Shown here one piece after another: positions 11,901 through 24,322 of a DNA stretch of 60,000 nucleotides. How positions within the stretch are numbered: position 1 is the first letter of the stretch; the number at the start of each line of letters is the position of its first letter. Source of the stretch: Phoronis australis (lineage: Eukaryota > Phoronida > Phoronidae); assembly GCA_002633005.1 (NCBI GenBank), contig NMRA01000554.1, positions 126,001 through 186,000 of the forward strand. Reading direction: 5' to 3'. A model generated the notes under the pieces. It saw nothing but the letters and a program-made list of their open reading frames with translations. It was not told where the DNA came from and did no database searches. The position numbers were made by a program, and so were the translations under genes.

Positions 11901-14900
11901 TGCAATGTAGTATATCGTTTAGAAATGCGATATTCTTAATTTGTGACATGAAAAAGTTATTAATCCAATTTGGCTATTACATCATCAATTATCCTACTTT
12001 CTAATCACAACAGCTACACACACACACACACATCAAAAGCTGGTAAACCAGCTGTCAAGAACAAGGTTCTTGTATACTTATTTGTGTCAAGTGGCCATGG
12101 CTAGAAATAAAAACTGCTACAAGGACTACGTTGGTGGAATATTGGAGAGTATATCTGCTAACAACTTCTATGTTATGTCAGTTTTCAGCTTTTCATTGAG
12201 TCGGTGTTGTTATTATGGATATTTGATATTGTACTGTAATGTGAATATGTAAAGATTTTTCCTTATGAGGAAATCAGAGGTTGGTTTTAATGAATATGAA
12301 TTGTTCTGTGACATGCCGTGTCAGGTAAAGAAATGTTACAATAACAAGCTAGCTCTTGAACTCAATGGTAGCCAACTGTCAGCTGAGTTTTATAGAGGTG
12401 AACAAATCAGAGATATATTGGCCATCTCCATAATTTACTCTTCTATCTTAATGATGCGTGGCCGATAATTAAGCTATTTTGGCTCACCAGATGGCCTTTA
12501 CTCCTCTTGTCGCCAAACATCTAGTGGGATGTATAATATTTTTGAGAGCTCATTAGTCAGAAACATGTGCTCAGGATTACAACAAACCAGTTCTCAAGTG
12601 GCTCATGGCACTCCCGTAGTTTTTTTATAAACATCCATTGATACTCCGAATCCCTGGTACTCATTATCATCCATTACCTTGTATTTCAAGTGTTGCGTAA
12701 ATGCGAAAGCCCAAGAGCGACTCTTGGCAATTGCGTGCATGTCCCACCTGTGTTGCATTCTTTGTCACAACTCTCTAGTTCTTTTTCATCATGTTATTTG
12801 GGCGCAGCAGCGCAGTATGGAAATTGGGTTAATGTTTCCCCCGCATGTTTGGGCACATACTTGGCCAATTTTCATTGCAGCAAACAATGAGAGAACACAG
12901 GATAGATAATTGTAACAGTGGTGAAGAGAGCACAATTAGCATTTTTAAATGAAACACATCATTAAATCCAGTGAAGTTTATTTAAACGTAAACTGTGTTG
13001 ACCACTCATACATCTTGATCAGTGCCGTGTAAAATATTTGATAAAATTATAGTGTCATAATGAAAATTTGATGGTTATCCCTCATTGTGTGCCTGGATAA
13101 ATATGGGACATAGTGTCTAAACGTGGATGAAATTGCAAGACAAAAATATAATTTGAGTCTGCTCATGCCATTTACAGAAATGAGAGGTTCGCAATTCATA
13201 TACCAATTTTGCTTTGAATTTGTACGAATTAATATTCGCTGTCTAGTTATTTACACAATTTTGTTACAGATTTCCATTTTGTTTCAAAAAAGTTGTAGCT
13301 TTCATTAACAGCTTTGCCAAATTCACTGACTACATCTGAGGTACAAACTAAGGTATAAGTAATTATTCCCTGGTTTTGTAGCCTATTATAATGTTGGTGA
13401 AATTTTGTTAGAACCAGATGCCAAGCATTTTTGTGAACGTTAATTTTTGGGACCTATTTATATCAATTTGTATTTTGTTTCAAAATATATGAATTATTTG
13501 TTATTTGTGTAAAATTACAAATTAGTAGTTTTGTAAGAAAAAGCTCCAACCCAAAATTGAAAATCATTGAATGTTCTAATGCTGTTAACGTGAGTTGGAT
13601 TTTTGACAGGTTTTGCTGTTGACTTCAGGGGCATGGGCGATGTACCATAGGGGGCTGGGGGGGGGCTATAGCCCCCACTTTTTTCAGTGCTGCGCTACCC
13701 ATGAGGGGGTAAATTTCAGCTTCGTTCCAGCTTTTACAGTTTTGATAAAAGTACTCATTAGTGGACTGGTAGGAACACCAAAAAAGAACACATCTCCATA
13801 GACAGTCATTTCATCTTCAGTCCCATCCATAATTAACTGGCGTTAAAGCCTGTTTTGTCTATCTGTATTTCGGTCAAATTCTCCATGTCCTGTGTGCTAA
13901 TAATTTCAAGCCTCGGCCTTTTTACAATGAAAACAACTGTACTCTGCTCCCTATTGCATTTTTGTGTCAGCCTGGGCTGTTGGTGTAATGTTCTCTAACA
14001 ACTCCCAGATGTGAGTCTCCCCTCCTGCTTGTCTGTGTACCTTGGGCCTTTCGCTTGAGGTATTTGAGTACGCTGTTTATGTGATAGTATTGCGTTACAA
14101 TATAATTTGGTATGCATGGTGTGTCGGTCCAAAAAATGGCTTGCTTTTGTTTGTACTTCTTGAATAGAGATTTAAATTGGCCATAGTTCTTGGAAAACTG
14201 AGTTCTTTTCATTGTTTCAATTTTGACTCCTCCACCCACTTAGTCTAAAGTAATTTGTTATCAGGCGGATCTCATGGTGACGGGATTTGCACACGTGCAC
14301 TATTTACGCCAGAGTATCCAGTGAAGTCCTCGGCACAGCAAAGGCTTGTTGGCGCCGTCAGGGATTGAAGTGAGCTAGTCGCTTTCATGAGCTTGGCTGA
14401 AAGTGTTGGATGAGATAATTGCGGTCGTAGACCAACACGCCTGTTTAGCGTACAAGTATCAAAGTAAAAAACGAAAAAGTAAAGCAAGCAACCAACATGA
14501 AAAGTGTGCAGTAGCCATTTTTGAATTTTTGAAATCGATGCATTATAAGAGAAATTAGCGAATAAATTTTATTCAGCATAGCCACGAGCTATTAGCCGCA
14601 ATCCACTCCACAGGCATTGATTTGTGAATCAATTGGGACAGGTTACAGTCACAGTCTGGCTTTGGCTCGCTTTGGTGTTGGGGTAACAAAACCCAAATGT
14701 TTGCGAAGGAGGTATCTCATGTATTAGGTGCAAATTCCATGTTTTTTTTTCTTTTTCCGTGCTGTTTTGAGGTTATGTAGGACTTGTCGGTACGGTATAT
14801 AACCAAATATCTGCAAAACTTTAGAGTGAAACTGTGTCAGTAAAAGTTCATATTTCCTGAAAGTAGGAAGCCTGTAGAAGTTGAATTTGAATTTTGGGTT

Positions 14901-17900
14901 GATACCAGTTTGCAATTATCTGGATCACATGACCATATTTTTTTAGTAAAATTTAGCAAAAAGGAAGGTAAGTCCATAGTAAAACAGTGGTATCAATAGT
15001 AACATGACCAAATTTTGGCGAAAACTCAAACGCTGTTACGGTTTTCTAAACTATCACTTCGTTTTTGTTTTATGCAAGGTTTGAATTGTTTCATAAAATT
15101 CATACAAGTCCTATGTTTTGATAGTCCCTCAGGAGAACTGCATAAGGCATTGCATCTGAAAGTTCCATTTTATGAATCCAATCTAAGTCAGCCATATCTG
15201 AGTTATGATGTTCAGAAGTTTGCCAAATTGGGTCATTTTTCGAAGACCCTGCATAACCTTAACTTTACCAACTGAATGTGGACCATTTTTATCAAGTCTA
15301 ATTCATGGTCCGTGCGTGACCAGTGACACCAAAACATTCCCTTCCTGTGAACAATACCATACTTTAAGTCTTTAACCCATAATATTCTACTTTCAGGTTT
15401 AGTTTGGCTTATCTGGAGATTACTCCTCTAATAGCACATTAGTTTTCTCTCTTATGTGGCCACCTTCATACTATTAGGTCTTCAACAGTCTCTTTGCCTC
15501 ATTTACACAGGTGTTAAAAATCTAAAAAGCTCTTGAAGAAGAATTGAGAAGAATTTGCTTTCATAATTTTATACGCTTACAATGACTACATGTACTTGTT
15601 CAAGTTTATTCATTGCCTCCATATCTCCTGCAAACTTGATTTGTTATGGCATTTCGTCTCTCTACATTTAATGTCTTCACACAAAAAGGAGATGCAAGTT
15701 TATGTGCAATGAAAAGCTAATCTTTGCTGACTGACACTCGTTTCTTGTGCAAGGGACAGTTGGGGTCAAAGTGTTTTAAAACTCTGGGTATGTTACCCTG
15801 AAAAAAGAATCTTTGGGTTTAGCCTATTGTATCTACTGTATTTCTGTTGTTGTTCTTAGCTGAAAGGCCTCTTAATGTTGGGCAAATGGAACACATTTTA
15901 GAAACTTTGAACACCTTTGCTCTAAATTGGATTACCAATTGGATTGAAAAGTTGCAACAAATAAAAGTGTTAAGTTATGTGGTCATGAAAACTGCAAGTA
16001 TCACATGATGGCTGATTGTTTGCACAAATGATTTTTTTGCTCTGGCAATGTAATCTTGGGAAAATTTTCACACAGGTGCTGATTTCTTCACCCTTTGATT
16101 ATTCAGTACTGTATGTTTTTGTTTCAGGGTGCTTACCTATAGTTATTTATTCAGCTTTAATGCCTGGCTCCTCCTTAATCCCGCCCTGCTGTCCTATGAT
16201 TGGCAGATGTCAAGCATCCCATTGGTGGAAACGGTGACAGACTGGCGTAACCTAGCAACCGTTGGATTTCTAGCAACAATCTGTGTTCTCCTTGGTACAT
16301 TCCTTGCTTCATACATGGATGAGGTAATTCACAGATTGATTTTATGCATTTAATTTGATGTCTCACTATTGTATGTTTCATTGGCAGATATTCCTTATTC
16401 AATTCTCAAATCAAAACCAAGTGAACTAATATGTGAAAACATCAGAATATGCTGAAAATCAAGTTTTGTGGATAAAATCTGATTTAGCTATTACAATATT
16501 CTAGGTATTGAAAACCTGCAGTATGTTTTTATATCAATAAAAACTATTCCATTTAATTGTTTATTATCCATTGCATTTCAGGTAGGTTAGTCTATGTCTA
16601 AAGTTATGTAACAGACTTTCAAAGAGTACAAAAATGGGCCATTGTTATGTCAGTATGTATTTTTGTGGATAAGTCTATTGAAAGTAGCATTTTGTTCATA
16701 TTCCAGGACAAAAAGAACAATGACATATTCTTTGGACTTGTTTTCCTCATTGTTCCATTTTTGCCAGCATCTAACTTATTCATGAGGGTTGGCTTTGTAG
16801 TCGCTGAGCGTATCTTGTACATTCCGAGGTAAGGATCAATTCGGCTTTTTTTAACTTACAGGTAACTTGGAACTTTTCAAATTGTAACTTAAAATTAATA
16901 TATTTTTCAATGATCTTTGGCCTCGCTTTTTGGATTCACTCACACTGACCAGACCAAATGCTGAACTGTGGACAATAGGCATTTGTTTTCTGTAAATGTG
17001 ATTTATCGATCTAGTTGTGTCACCGATTGTTAATATAGATTTAAAACATCACTTCATGCATCCATATTTTTGATTGGTGGTTTTTTCTTTGGAGTTACAT
17101 CTTTGTCAGTCAAAGGTATGCATCGTGATGAACTAAATGCTGTTTTATTAAAAGAATTCCATCGCATGCCGTCATTTCATTTTCCAGCATGGGTTACTGC
17201 ATCTTGATCGCTGGTGGTCTACAGTGTCTGACGTATAAGTTTCGCAGGAAGGCTTGGTACCTGAAGGTGGCGCTGGTGATATTAGTAGTTCTTCTATCCT
17301 GTCGGACTGTGGTCAGGAACCAGGTGTGGCTATCCAGAGAAAGTTTATTTAGGTAATAAAGAGACCATGATTAATCTAGTTTGTGGCGGGTGATGTCATT
17401 CTGGAAATAACAAAAAAGTCAGATCTGTAATTATTGAACTTAAAAATCAAAGATAGCAATTGAATTTTTGCTTTAAAGATCTTGAAAGCCAACTGCAAGT
17501 ATAAGTATATTCTGCAGCTTTGAATAAGTAGGTGTTTGTACTTCCATCTTAGACATCTATACCTAGTGTTGAATGAAGTTATCCACGTTCTGACTTAACA
17601 ATTCCGCTCTATCCAATGTTTGTTGATGATTGTGCCGCTTGTTAATTCTACTGATGTATTCAATTTAGTTGGTTTGTCGTCAGCTGTTTTTGCTCACCTT
17701 CTCAGTCAAACAAAATTGGCTTCATCTCTTGGTATACATCAGCTGTTTTTTGCATCATAATATCTAAGTCGACTGTTCAGTTGTTTGCTGTCAAAGATTT
17801 GACATTGTCGATTCATTGTTTTATGCCACTAATTGCTTTGTGAGCTGTTCTGCATAAATCAGCCGCCTTTGCGTTTCGTTGACCAAGTTTCTTGCAAGGG

Positions 17901-20900
17901 TTTAAAGAGATCATGCAGAATCACGCAGGTGAAAGGTCAGCATTTTGCGAGCATGCTCAAGACCCAATTTTAACCAAATGGCTGACGCGAGATTGGAATG
18001 TTGAATTATGGGATAGCAGTTCATGCATCACGCAATAGAACGGATGAAGTATGGTACTGATTTCACTATTCCCCTTCAGTAAACTTTAATGAAGATTTTT
18101 ACATGTCTTATGTATTGGGTCTACGGAGCATAGTTCCCATTTTCTACCGCTAATTATCTACCCTGTTCAGCCATTTTGTCGTCTGCTTGTTCAGGTCTGG
18201 CATTGAAGCGCTGCCTCACAATGCCAAGGCTCACTATAACTATGCCAACTACCTCAAGGATGTCGGCAGGCACAACGAGGCCATCGTTCACTACCAACAG
18301 GCAATCAAGTATGGAGTTTGTATGATGAAGTGTTCTTGCTACTGTTATTATAATTATTATTGCTGTTGTTATAATCGTTATTATCATTATCATCACTGTC
18401 AGTCGTCTTTGCTGCTATTATTTCTTAGTCTCCGGTGATTAATATAAATTCAGTCTCACAGGATTGCCATTAATTTTAATTTTAATTTTAATTTTTATGT
18501 AACTAAACTAACCTATATCAGGGCTGAGTTGCATAAAGCTTTAAAAGTTATCCGCTGGATAAGTTTAATTGTTGCATGACGTCAGGTGCATTGTTCAACA
18601 ATAACAACGTGACGCGTGATAATGCTACGTCATTGTTGCTATACGGCGTATAACTTTTATGCAACTGGGCCCAGATGTATAACTGTAAGTATACAAAATC
18701 CTGTTTGGGAATTTTTTATCACAAAATGCAGAATGCATGCACATAGTTGTGGCCAAGGCAAGCGAAAAGGTGTGAGGAAGTACTATTTAGTTGGAATTTT
18801 TAGAAAATGCGGAATCAGCTCTTGTTTTTACATGCTTATACTTTGTATCAAGTACAGTTCATCAATTATGTTTGCAGCTACACAAACTTGGCAGTTTTTG
18901 ATCAGATCATTTTATGTATTTTGGAATAAACGTTTCAATAAGCACTGAGACCATGTCTGATAACTTGACAATGAAGAAGTGCTCCAGTGACATTTCAACA
19001 TGATAGTGTCAAACATGAAATTAATCCTCAATGGCTTCAACAAAGCATATATCTGAGCAGACAAGATTGGCTCCTTATTACATAAATTGTGTGATACTAA
19101 TGCTTACTTGCAGACTATATCCATATCACGCCAGTGCCAATAACAATCTGGGAACGTTACTGAATGACACCAGAGACGCGCAGCGCTACTTTGAGAATGC
19201 CATCGCCATTAATCCTTACCACACTGGTGCTCATTTCAATCTGGGAAATCTTCTCTAGTGAGTTAACAAATGATTCGTTTCCTTTGTGGCAGCCGTGTCT
19301 GACAATCAGCAAAATATTACTTAAGATTCATGCGGCTTTTCATACCCTTTCAGATTTTATAGTTTTTATGGTGATAGATATCTTTTGGACACATCGTGGT
19401 TCTTCTTTCAGTGTCTATTGTCAAATTGTTCGGACGAAATTGGCAAAATACGGGTCATATGGCAAGATAATGTTACAAAGATAATATAATGAAAAGTAAT
19501 ACATGGGTATATTAATAGATGCAACACAGAGGGACATGAAACTAGACACAGTGTGTGGAGCTGTGTGGGGTACAAGTCAAGTACATATGCTCAGGCATGG
19601 AGTTAAATGGAATTTTTCTATTTCAGTAAAAGTGGTGACAAGGTGAAAGCTATTGATATTTGGCAACGTGCCATCACTATTGATCCACACTACTCTGACC
19701 CCTATGCCAGTATTGGCAGCACCATGATAGAGCTGGGCAACACAGACGGTGCTGAGAGGTTCCTCAAGAAGGTCGTCAGTGACTTCCCGCTGGAACCAGA
19801 TGGATACAACAACTATGGCACGTTTCTTCAGAAGACTAGTAAGTGTTCATCTAGCGCCATCTGTTGAATTGTCTGTAGTGTTATGTAATCAGTACTTCAC
19901 AAACTCGTGTGATAAGTTGGGTCTATGTTCTGTTGAATAAATACGATAAAAATTAGTAAAAAAGAATTGAATTCGAATTGTTGATCAATCTTTTCAATCA
20001 GGACATATTCACCTTAAGTATACTCATAATTGTTTCAATTGAGTTGTGTGTCATTCTTTGAAACATGGGAGATAATTACAGTTTAAGTTGTTATCAGTAG
20101 GACAAACTACTGGTAGACTGATATCTGGGGTTGAAAGATATCTGTAATGATATTTAAAAAAAATACAATTATTTACTATTAGCGTTTCGCTATTACAAAA
20201 CAACCAGCTCAACAACAGTCACGTTCCCTAATGTTCTTTTGCTTCATTGCTGACAGCGATGTTCCTTATGCTAGTAATTAACTTGTAGTTTTAGTTAAAA
20301 CAACTTTTCCTTCTGGCTGTCTTAAAATGCAGATTATAAACCAGGTCGTTCAGTCACACAAAACTGTATCAAACCTTTTCATTCTCGGCAAAGAATTTCA
20401 AACAACGGATGTAACTAAAAACCCGCTGCTTTTAATTTTTGTTCACTTAATGTGTTTGTTTGTTGAACAAGGACTAACTGTTAATTTCAATGGGTCATTG
20501 TCATAATACTGGAACACTGTGTGGTGAAATATTCCTGGACTGGAAACCACGACCAACGATTTACGAGTTGTCTACATTTCAGATCAGACAAAAGAGGCGT
20601 TGCAGATGTACAAGAGAGCCTACGATCTCAACCCCCAACACACTGTGTCCATGGTGAATGCCGCCAGACTGCTGCGTTCACACAATAGGAATGCTGAGGC
20701 GGAACATTTGTATCGAAAGTATGCGGTAGCTGAGATACTGTGTTGCATTGTGTGCCCTGCGTCATGTTGTAGGGTGATAAAACTTGTGGCCAAAGATTTG
20801 TTTATGAACAGTTGACTTTTTTAGTCATCTTAGTAAAGGACTTTAATTTGCCTAATGTTACACACTGGCAATTTGTCACCATGATTCATCATAAAAGATT

Positions 20901-23900
20901 TTTATATGAAATCATATCAAACATTTCTATGAATTCACTATGAATTGCATGATATGATACCAATGGTCAACAAGCATTCATACAAATGGCCGATACAATT
21001 TTTTCATGCAAGGTTCACCGGCAATCATGATAATTTATGATGATTTCTTCTCACTTAGAAATGAAGAAGTTTTCCATGAGTGATGCTGTGAATGGTGATC
21101 ATTTATCTTTAGTCTGGTATGAATTCCAATCACCAAAATGGGGGTATACTACATTGGCAGTCTTGTAATATTTTCTGCTATGAATTCATCACTGGAATGC
21201 AAGTGGTACTGATAACATTGCTGTCATCAGCATTTTTATTATTACCAATGAATCTCGATGTTATAAACATTTGGTAAGTTACAGAATTGGGATATGTCCC
21301 ATTGGCATTTATTATTTTCACACACAGAACTATAATCTTAGCATTACCTTATACTGGTTCCAGGGCCCTGTGCATAAAGCGCGATGTCACGACATTAGAT
21401 CTTCTGGCTCTACTCTACTTCAAAACAGAGCGCCCTCTTGAGGCACTGGCAATTTATGAAGAAATTGAAGCAAATTTCCCTCTTGACCCAGATGCTATGA
21501 CACATTATGTAAGTTAATTTGGATTTTATTACTTTGACCTGAGTGTGCCAACTCCACATTGTAGGACAGCTTAGTCAATGGACAATGTGTTTACTGTATT
21601 TCATTTTTATAGGAGTTTGCTTTGGCTGAAAGATTATCAGAGTGGGATAATTTTTGCAGAGGATGCACAGGAAAAGCATTAAACTTTGAACCGACTGTTA
21701 TCGTAATGTAGAAATAAATTTTAGACCAAATTATACTCTTTTCTGTTAATTCAGCAGTCAAAGTGTTGGTTGTGCCCAACTAGATTAGAATATTGATTTG
21801 TGCTTTACTAAGAATTAGACATGTTTGTGCTAGCCTTGCAAAATTTTTGACTTTACAATATAGTTAAAAATCAGAAGTTTTTGTGGTCATTCACTTAATT
21901 CCCGCCTTCTCATGAAATAGTAATTTTTTTCAGGTGCTGCTCTCTGGAAGTCTGTATAATTGTAAATTTCAGTACAACAAAATCACACCAATTTCAGACA
22001 AAAATAATTGCCAAAATTGCACTACTTCATGTTTTCATTATTATTTTGGATGCCCACAGTTTTTCAACATATTGTCTGTTTGTAGCTATAGCAACAGAAT
22101 GTGACAAAGCACTGTTTTCGAACTATTAAGTACGGTAGTAGTAGTTTTTATTGACTATCAAAACATAAATGAGGGTTACAAAATAATGTAAAGTTACGAT
22201 AGTCCAACAAAACAGATTAAAAAATAACAAAGGTATGATAGAAAATGAAGGCAATAGGAAAGGACATATAATACAACAAACAAACTTTACAATACAATGC
22301 CTAACATTCGAAAAATTTTGTGATTTCAGTTACATAGGTTGCTATTTGTCGGGTTTTCTTAACAATGACAAAATTGATGTATGGTCTTGTGCACTGGCAA
22401 AAAGCAGATCTGATTTTGTTGACAAGAGGGCAAAAAGTAATACAATGTTCCTCTGATTAAACCTCACCACAAGTGGTATTCTCGGCCACCTTCCCGACTC
22501 GATCAGTATGAGGATAGCTACACACGCAAGAGAATAATCCCTTGGTGCTCTAAAATGTCCGATGCAGAGTACATTCAAGTCTGGGGCAAGACTGCATGAA
22601 AGAAAATGAAGTTTCACCTGTCTGCCATATTGTGTCAGGTGTGCTTTCACTGAAGTACCATTACTCTTCACTGATAGGTATGAAATTTTAGTGGGTGGAT
22701 CAGAGCATTATTTGTTGCACCATATGATTCAATGCCAGTACTATGTTAGTGTATTGTGATTTAAATCACAAGTCCCCTGTCTCATCATTTTCATCAACAT
22801 TTCCAGGCTCAAATTTTAGCCAGAGTTCAACAGTACAAAAAGTCTGAAACTGTCATCATACAAGTGCTATCAGAGGACCCTTCGCACATCGAGGCGCTCA
22901 GACAGATAGCTAATTTATATGGCATTTTGAGACGACATAACGAGGTTTGTAATAAAGATAAATTTACTGTACCTGGATTTATTGAATTTAACAATTATAG
23001 TGTAGTATACATGAATATATAAATCTTATGTAATGTGATTTGTGATATCAATTTGTTATAAACCAACTATTTGTGCTGTGCTTCTGAATTGAAATTTGAA
23101 CAGAGAATGTGCTTTAATGGATTGTCATCTGATATTAGTTTTTCTCTTTTCATGTAATTATTGTAATTATGTTCTTACTCGATGAATTAATTATAGGCTT
23201 TGGGCTTCATTCGACGTGCCATTCAATTGAAACTGGAAACAGTTGGCTCAAGAGACATGAAAGAGTTGGGTATGATGTATTATGAGCAGGGCAACCATCA
23301 CAAGGACTTGAAAGCATACAGTGAAGCATTCCAGGTGAGAGTGGTCTCATGGTCCCTTGGTCTCACAGTTTGTCTCTAGTACACTGTGCGTGACAAGAGT
23401 TCTCTAACAAAATGGCTTGTAATTCATAAATAGTTATCAATAAATGTTTCTTACTTACTCGTGTATTTATGATTTACGGTGCAATTGAGAACGAAATTGA
23501 AAAAGGCATTTCAGGAAAGCAGACAGTTTCATCATTGATTTAATGCTTCAAAGCTTGTAACCTTGTTTTGAACGCCCTCAATTTCTCAAAACATGAGAAT
23601 TTGAAAATCAAAATTTCAGTTATTTTCGAGATTATGTTAATGAGATTTCACCACAGATTTGTGTTAATTGGTTCCTGCTTCTTTACAATCTGCCTACTGG
23701 ACTTCGACAAGCGGTTTTGACCGCATGCGATTTTGTATTGTATTCAATGAAGTGCACTGATGAGTTGGTTGCTATCTTTAAAGGCTGCTTAGTGAGTCAA
23801 CAAGTTTTTTTTGCAGAGCTATAAGATGGCTATTCATTACAGTCCCACCATTCCACAGGCTCACCTCAATCTTGGTGCCATCTATCATGTTAATGTAAGT

Positions 23901-24322
23901 TCTTTTGACCTATCCTAGTGCTTAACTTAAAATGCCGAGGCCGCACTGTGTGAAACTGTGCAATGTGATATGGATTGAACAGGATACTTCTATTTCGTGA
24001 CCAGTCTTTTGTGTACTGCCTTTTGGGCTTTTTGGTTGGATAAACTTTACTAGACTAAGTGTTCTTTGATGTTTTCTGTCTGACTAGTGTTGCTCAAATG
24101 TATCAACCGTCTGTTCATAAGGTATGATGTACATTTCTCCAAGGTCATACAAAATGCTTCTGGCTTGGTACTATTAAAACTTATGCATTTCAGAATGACC
24201 TTGACAATGCAGAATTACATTACACAGAGGCTTTAAGACTCGATCCGTCCAATAACGTGGTGAGGGAGAATATGAAGAAATTGTGGAGGAAACGAGAAAC
24301 CGCCAAGATTCGAAAAACGTAA
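2923..24322 (+). CDS. TMTC1: TMTC1-like protein O-mannosyltransferase with TPR repeats (5' exons outside window)
   Basis: Sixteen coding exons were joined by eye: 2923-2996, 4280-4453, 7258-7330, 7942-8045, 16128-16323, 16707-16828, 17188-17352, 18195-18308, 19114-19257, 19627-19838, 20583-20718, 21364-21508, 22807-22944, 23197-23334, 23817-23894, 24194-24322. All junctions are AG/GT, phases agree, and the total is 2142 nt (713 codons plus TAA). The first exon reads SGIVGRADVL, the second MLVKEQGIT; exons four and five carry the DUF1736 block (DNPASF, FNAWLLL, DWRNLAT); the next has PASNLFMRVGFVVAER. From SLFRSGIEALPHNAKAHYNY onward come about ten TPR units and a basic C-terminus. The family is ER multipass GT-C enzymes that O-mannosylate cadherin-type domains; the TPRs face the ER lumen. 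The order and wording match vertebrate TMTC1 better than TMTC2-4. The N-terminal membrane segments and catalytic acidic residues are upstream and not seen. Confidence 0.93.
3224..3255. repeat. Perfect 15-bp hairpin, 2-nt loop
   Basis: CATATCCAAGGTTTT (3224-3238) is followed after TT by its exact reverse complement (3241-3255). It lies in a TMTC1 intron. Confidence 0.9.
3253..3270. repeat. Second perfect hairpin abutting the first
   Basis: ATGCAGTT, AA, AACTGCAT: an 8-bp perfect stem overlapping the end of the preceding hairpin by three bases. Confidence 0.85.
3363..3605. mobile_element. Short non-autonomous DNA-transposon-like element
   Basis: The left end (CATGCGCACACCCAGCC near 3364) resembles the reverse complement of the right end (CTCCGGGTGCGCCCATGC near 3584-3601). 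Inside there is no transposase. The G-rich and C-rich edges are like those of other small elements in the window. Target-site duplications are not clear. Confidence 0.45.
4757..6260 (+). repeat. Modular dispersed repeat, full copy A
   Basis: It starts ATGCGCCCACATATTTATATG, a near-palindrome, and ends in CTCTGCGTTGCTCTTG. In between are modules of roughly 110 bp, each with an ATGAAATTTGG-type or GTGAAAATTGGCATGT block and a CACCTAGTGGC or CTCCTAGTGGC block followed by a T-rich run. A larger unit of about 449 bp is tandemly duplicated (TTTTCATGAAATTTGG at 5011 and 5461). Open frames across it are by-products of the repeat. Other copies: 25770-26220, 33555-34003 (reverse), 45151-45541, 47211-47721. 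Confidence 0.85.
6470..6660 (+). repeat. Dispersed repeat family B, copy 1
   Basis: It shares an ordered set of blocks (GATCATGC, GTGAAAGG, ATGCTCGAGA-like, AATGGCTG, GAATTGTGGGAT) with 17905-18125. No coding content is seen. Confidence 0.55.
7380..7910 (+). repeat. Dispersed repeat family C, copy 1
   Basis: Diagnostic blocks are GGTTATGTAAGACC, AGCCTGTAGAA, TGCATAAAGCATA and CAGCCATTTCTGAGATAT. The same blocks occur in order near 14760-15260, 39600-39800 and 56500-56900. TMTC1 exon 7942-8045 begins just after it. Confidence 0.55.
8190..8380 (-). mobile_element. Fragment of a small DNA-transposon-like element
   Basis: The right edge reads GCTTCCGACGCCACTG, the reverse complement of a CAGTGGCG-type terminus; the interior has a GGGGTGAGGCCCACAGACCCCC segment typical of degenerate short elements. 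A matching left terminus is not visible. Confidence 0.4.
8381..9700. other. Intronic sequence without recognised features
   Basis: The first part is a degenerate ACAATACA-rich low-complexity stretch (about 8385-8480). The rest shows no exon consistent with the TMTC1 frame and no repeat that I recognise. Confidence 0.5.
9722..10545. mobile_element. Non-autonomous DNA-transposon-like element with CAGTGGCGGATCTAGG-type ends
   Basis: The left edge CATAGGCGGATTTAGGGGGG (9721) is an imperfect inverted copy of the right edge CCTAGATCCGCCACTG (10524-10539). The interior has no recognisable transposase but holds a tRNA-like block (10221-10275). The gap base N at 9743 falls in the poly-G of the left edge. 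Related short elements with similar ends lie at 35021-35186 and 54105-54263. No clear target-site duplication was found. Confidence 0.55.
10221..10275 (+). repeat. tRNA-derived (SINE-head or pseudo-tRNA) segment
   Basis: GTGGTGTAGTGGCTC matches a pol III A box and GAGTTCGAGTCTG a B box, about 30 bp apart as in a tRNA. The flanking bases do not close a proper acceptor stem, so this is a tRNA-derived relic rather than a working tRNA gene. Confidence 0.5.
12016..12032. repeat. (AC)n microsatellite
   Basis: Eight to nine AC units. Confidence 0.95.
13613..13800. mobile_element. Degenerate G-rich repeat, copy 1
   Basis: It contains GGGGGCTATAGCCCCCAC, a perfect palindromic core, followed by TTTTTCAGTGCTGCGCTACCC. 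A related copy with TAGTATAGCCCCCAATATTTC then TACTGCCCATGA lies at 37490-37620, so this is a dispersed family. Confidence 0.5.
14760..15270 (+). repeat. Dispersed repeat family C, copy 2
   Basis: GGTTATGTAGGAC, AAGCCTGTAGAAG, GGATCACATGACC, ATGACCAAATTTTG, CATAAGGCATTG and CAGCCATATCTGAGTTATGA appear in family order. The open frames 14724-14915 and 15015-15275 fall within it and are not genes. Confidence 0.6.
15300..16100. other. Intronic sequence, nothing recognised
   Basis: There is no exon-like frame consistent with TMTC1 and no repeat that I recognise between the family C copy and the exon at 16128. Confidence 0.5.
17905..18125 (+). repeat. Dispersed repeat family B, copy 2
   Basis: It shares GATCATGC, GTGAAAGG, GCATGCTCAAGA, AAATGGCTGACG, GAATTATGGGAT and a terminal GGTCTAC with 6470-6660, in the same order. 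It ends about 70 bp before a TMTC1 exon. Confidence 0.55.
18335..18400. repeat. Degenerate TTA/TCA trinucleotide-rich low-complexity stretch
   Basis: Runs of TTATTA, TTGCTG and TTATCATTATCATCA begin a few bases after a TMTC1 donor site at 18309. Confidence 0.85.
18470..18497. repeat. (TTTTAA)n short tandem repeat
   Basis: Four to five units of a TTTTAA hexamer. Confidence 0.9.
18521..18672. mobile_element. MITE with GGGCYNAGTTGCATAAA termini
   Basis: GGGCTGAGTTGCATAAAG at the left is inverted at the right as TTTTATGCAACTGGGCCC; adjacent AAAGTTAT and ATAACTTTT also pair. It is about 150 bp with no coding capacity. CAGGTGCATTGTTC and AACAATAACAACGTGACG fill the centre. It is the source of the long chance ORF at 18616-18948. 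Confidence 0.8.

Larger units (their letters stand above)
10546..14700. other. Large TMTC1 intron, mostly featureless
   Basis: It contains an (AC)n run at 12016-12032 and the G-rich element at 13613-13800. Several open frames (for example 12070-12252 and 12265-12468) lack splice or family support. Confidence 0.5.

Noticed and set aside
12070-12468. Two consecutive plus-strand open frames
   Set aside because: They lie inside a TMTC1 intron, with no acceptor/donor in phase and no homologous segment expected between the flanking exons.
18616-18948. 110-residue open frame
   Set aside because: It begins in the right half of the MITE at 18521-18672, lies within a TMTC1 intron and has no family resemblance.
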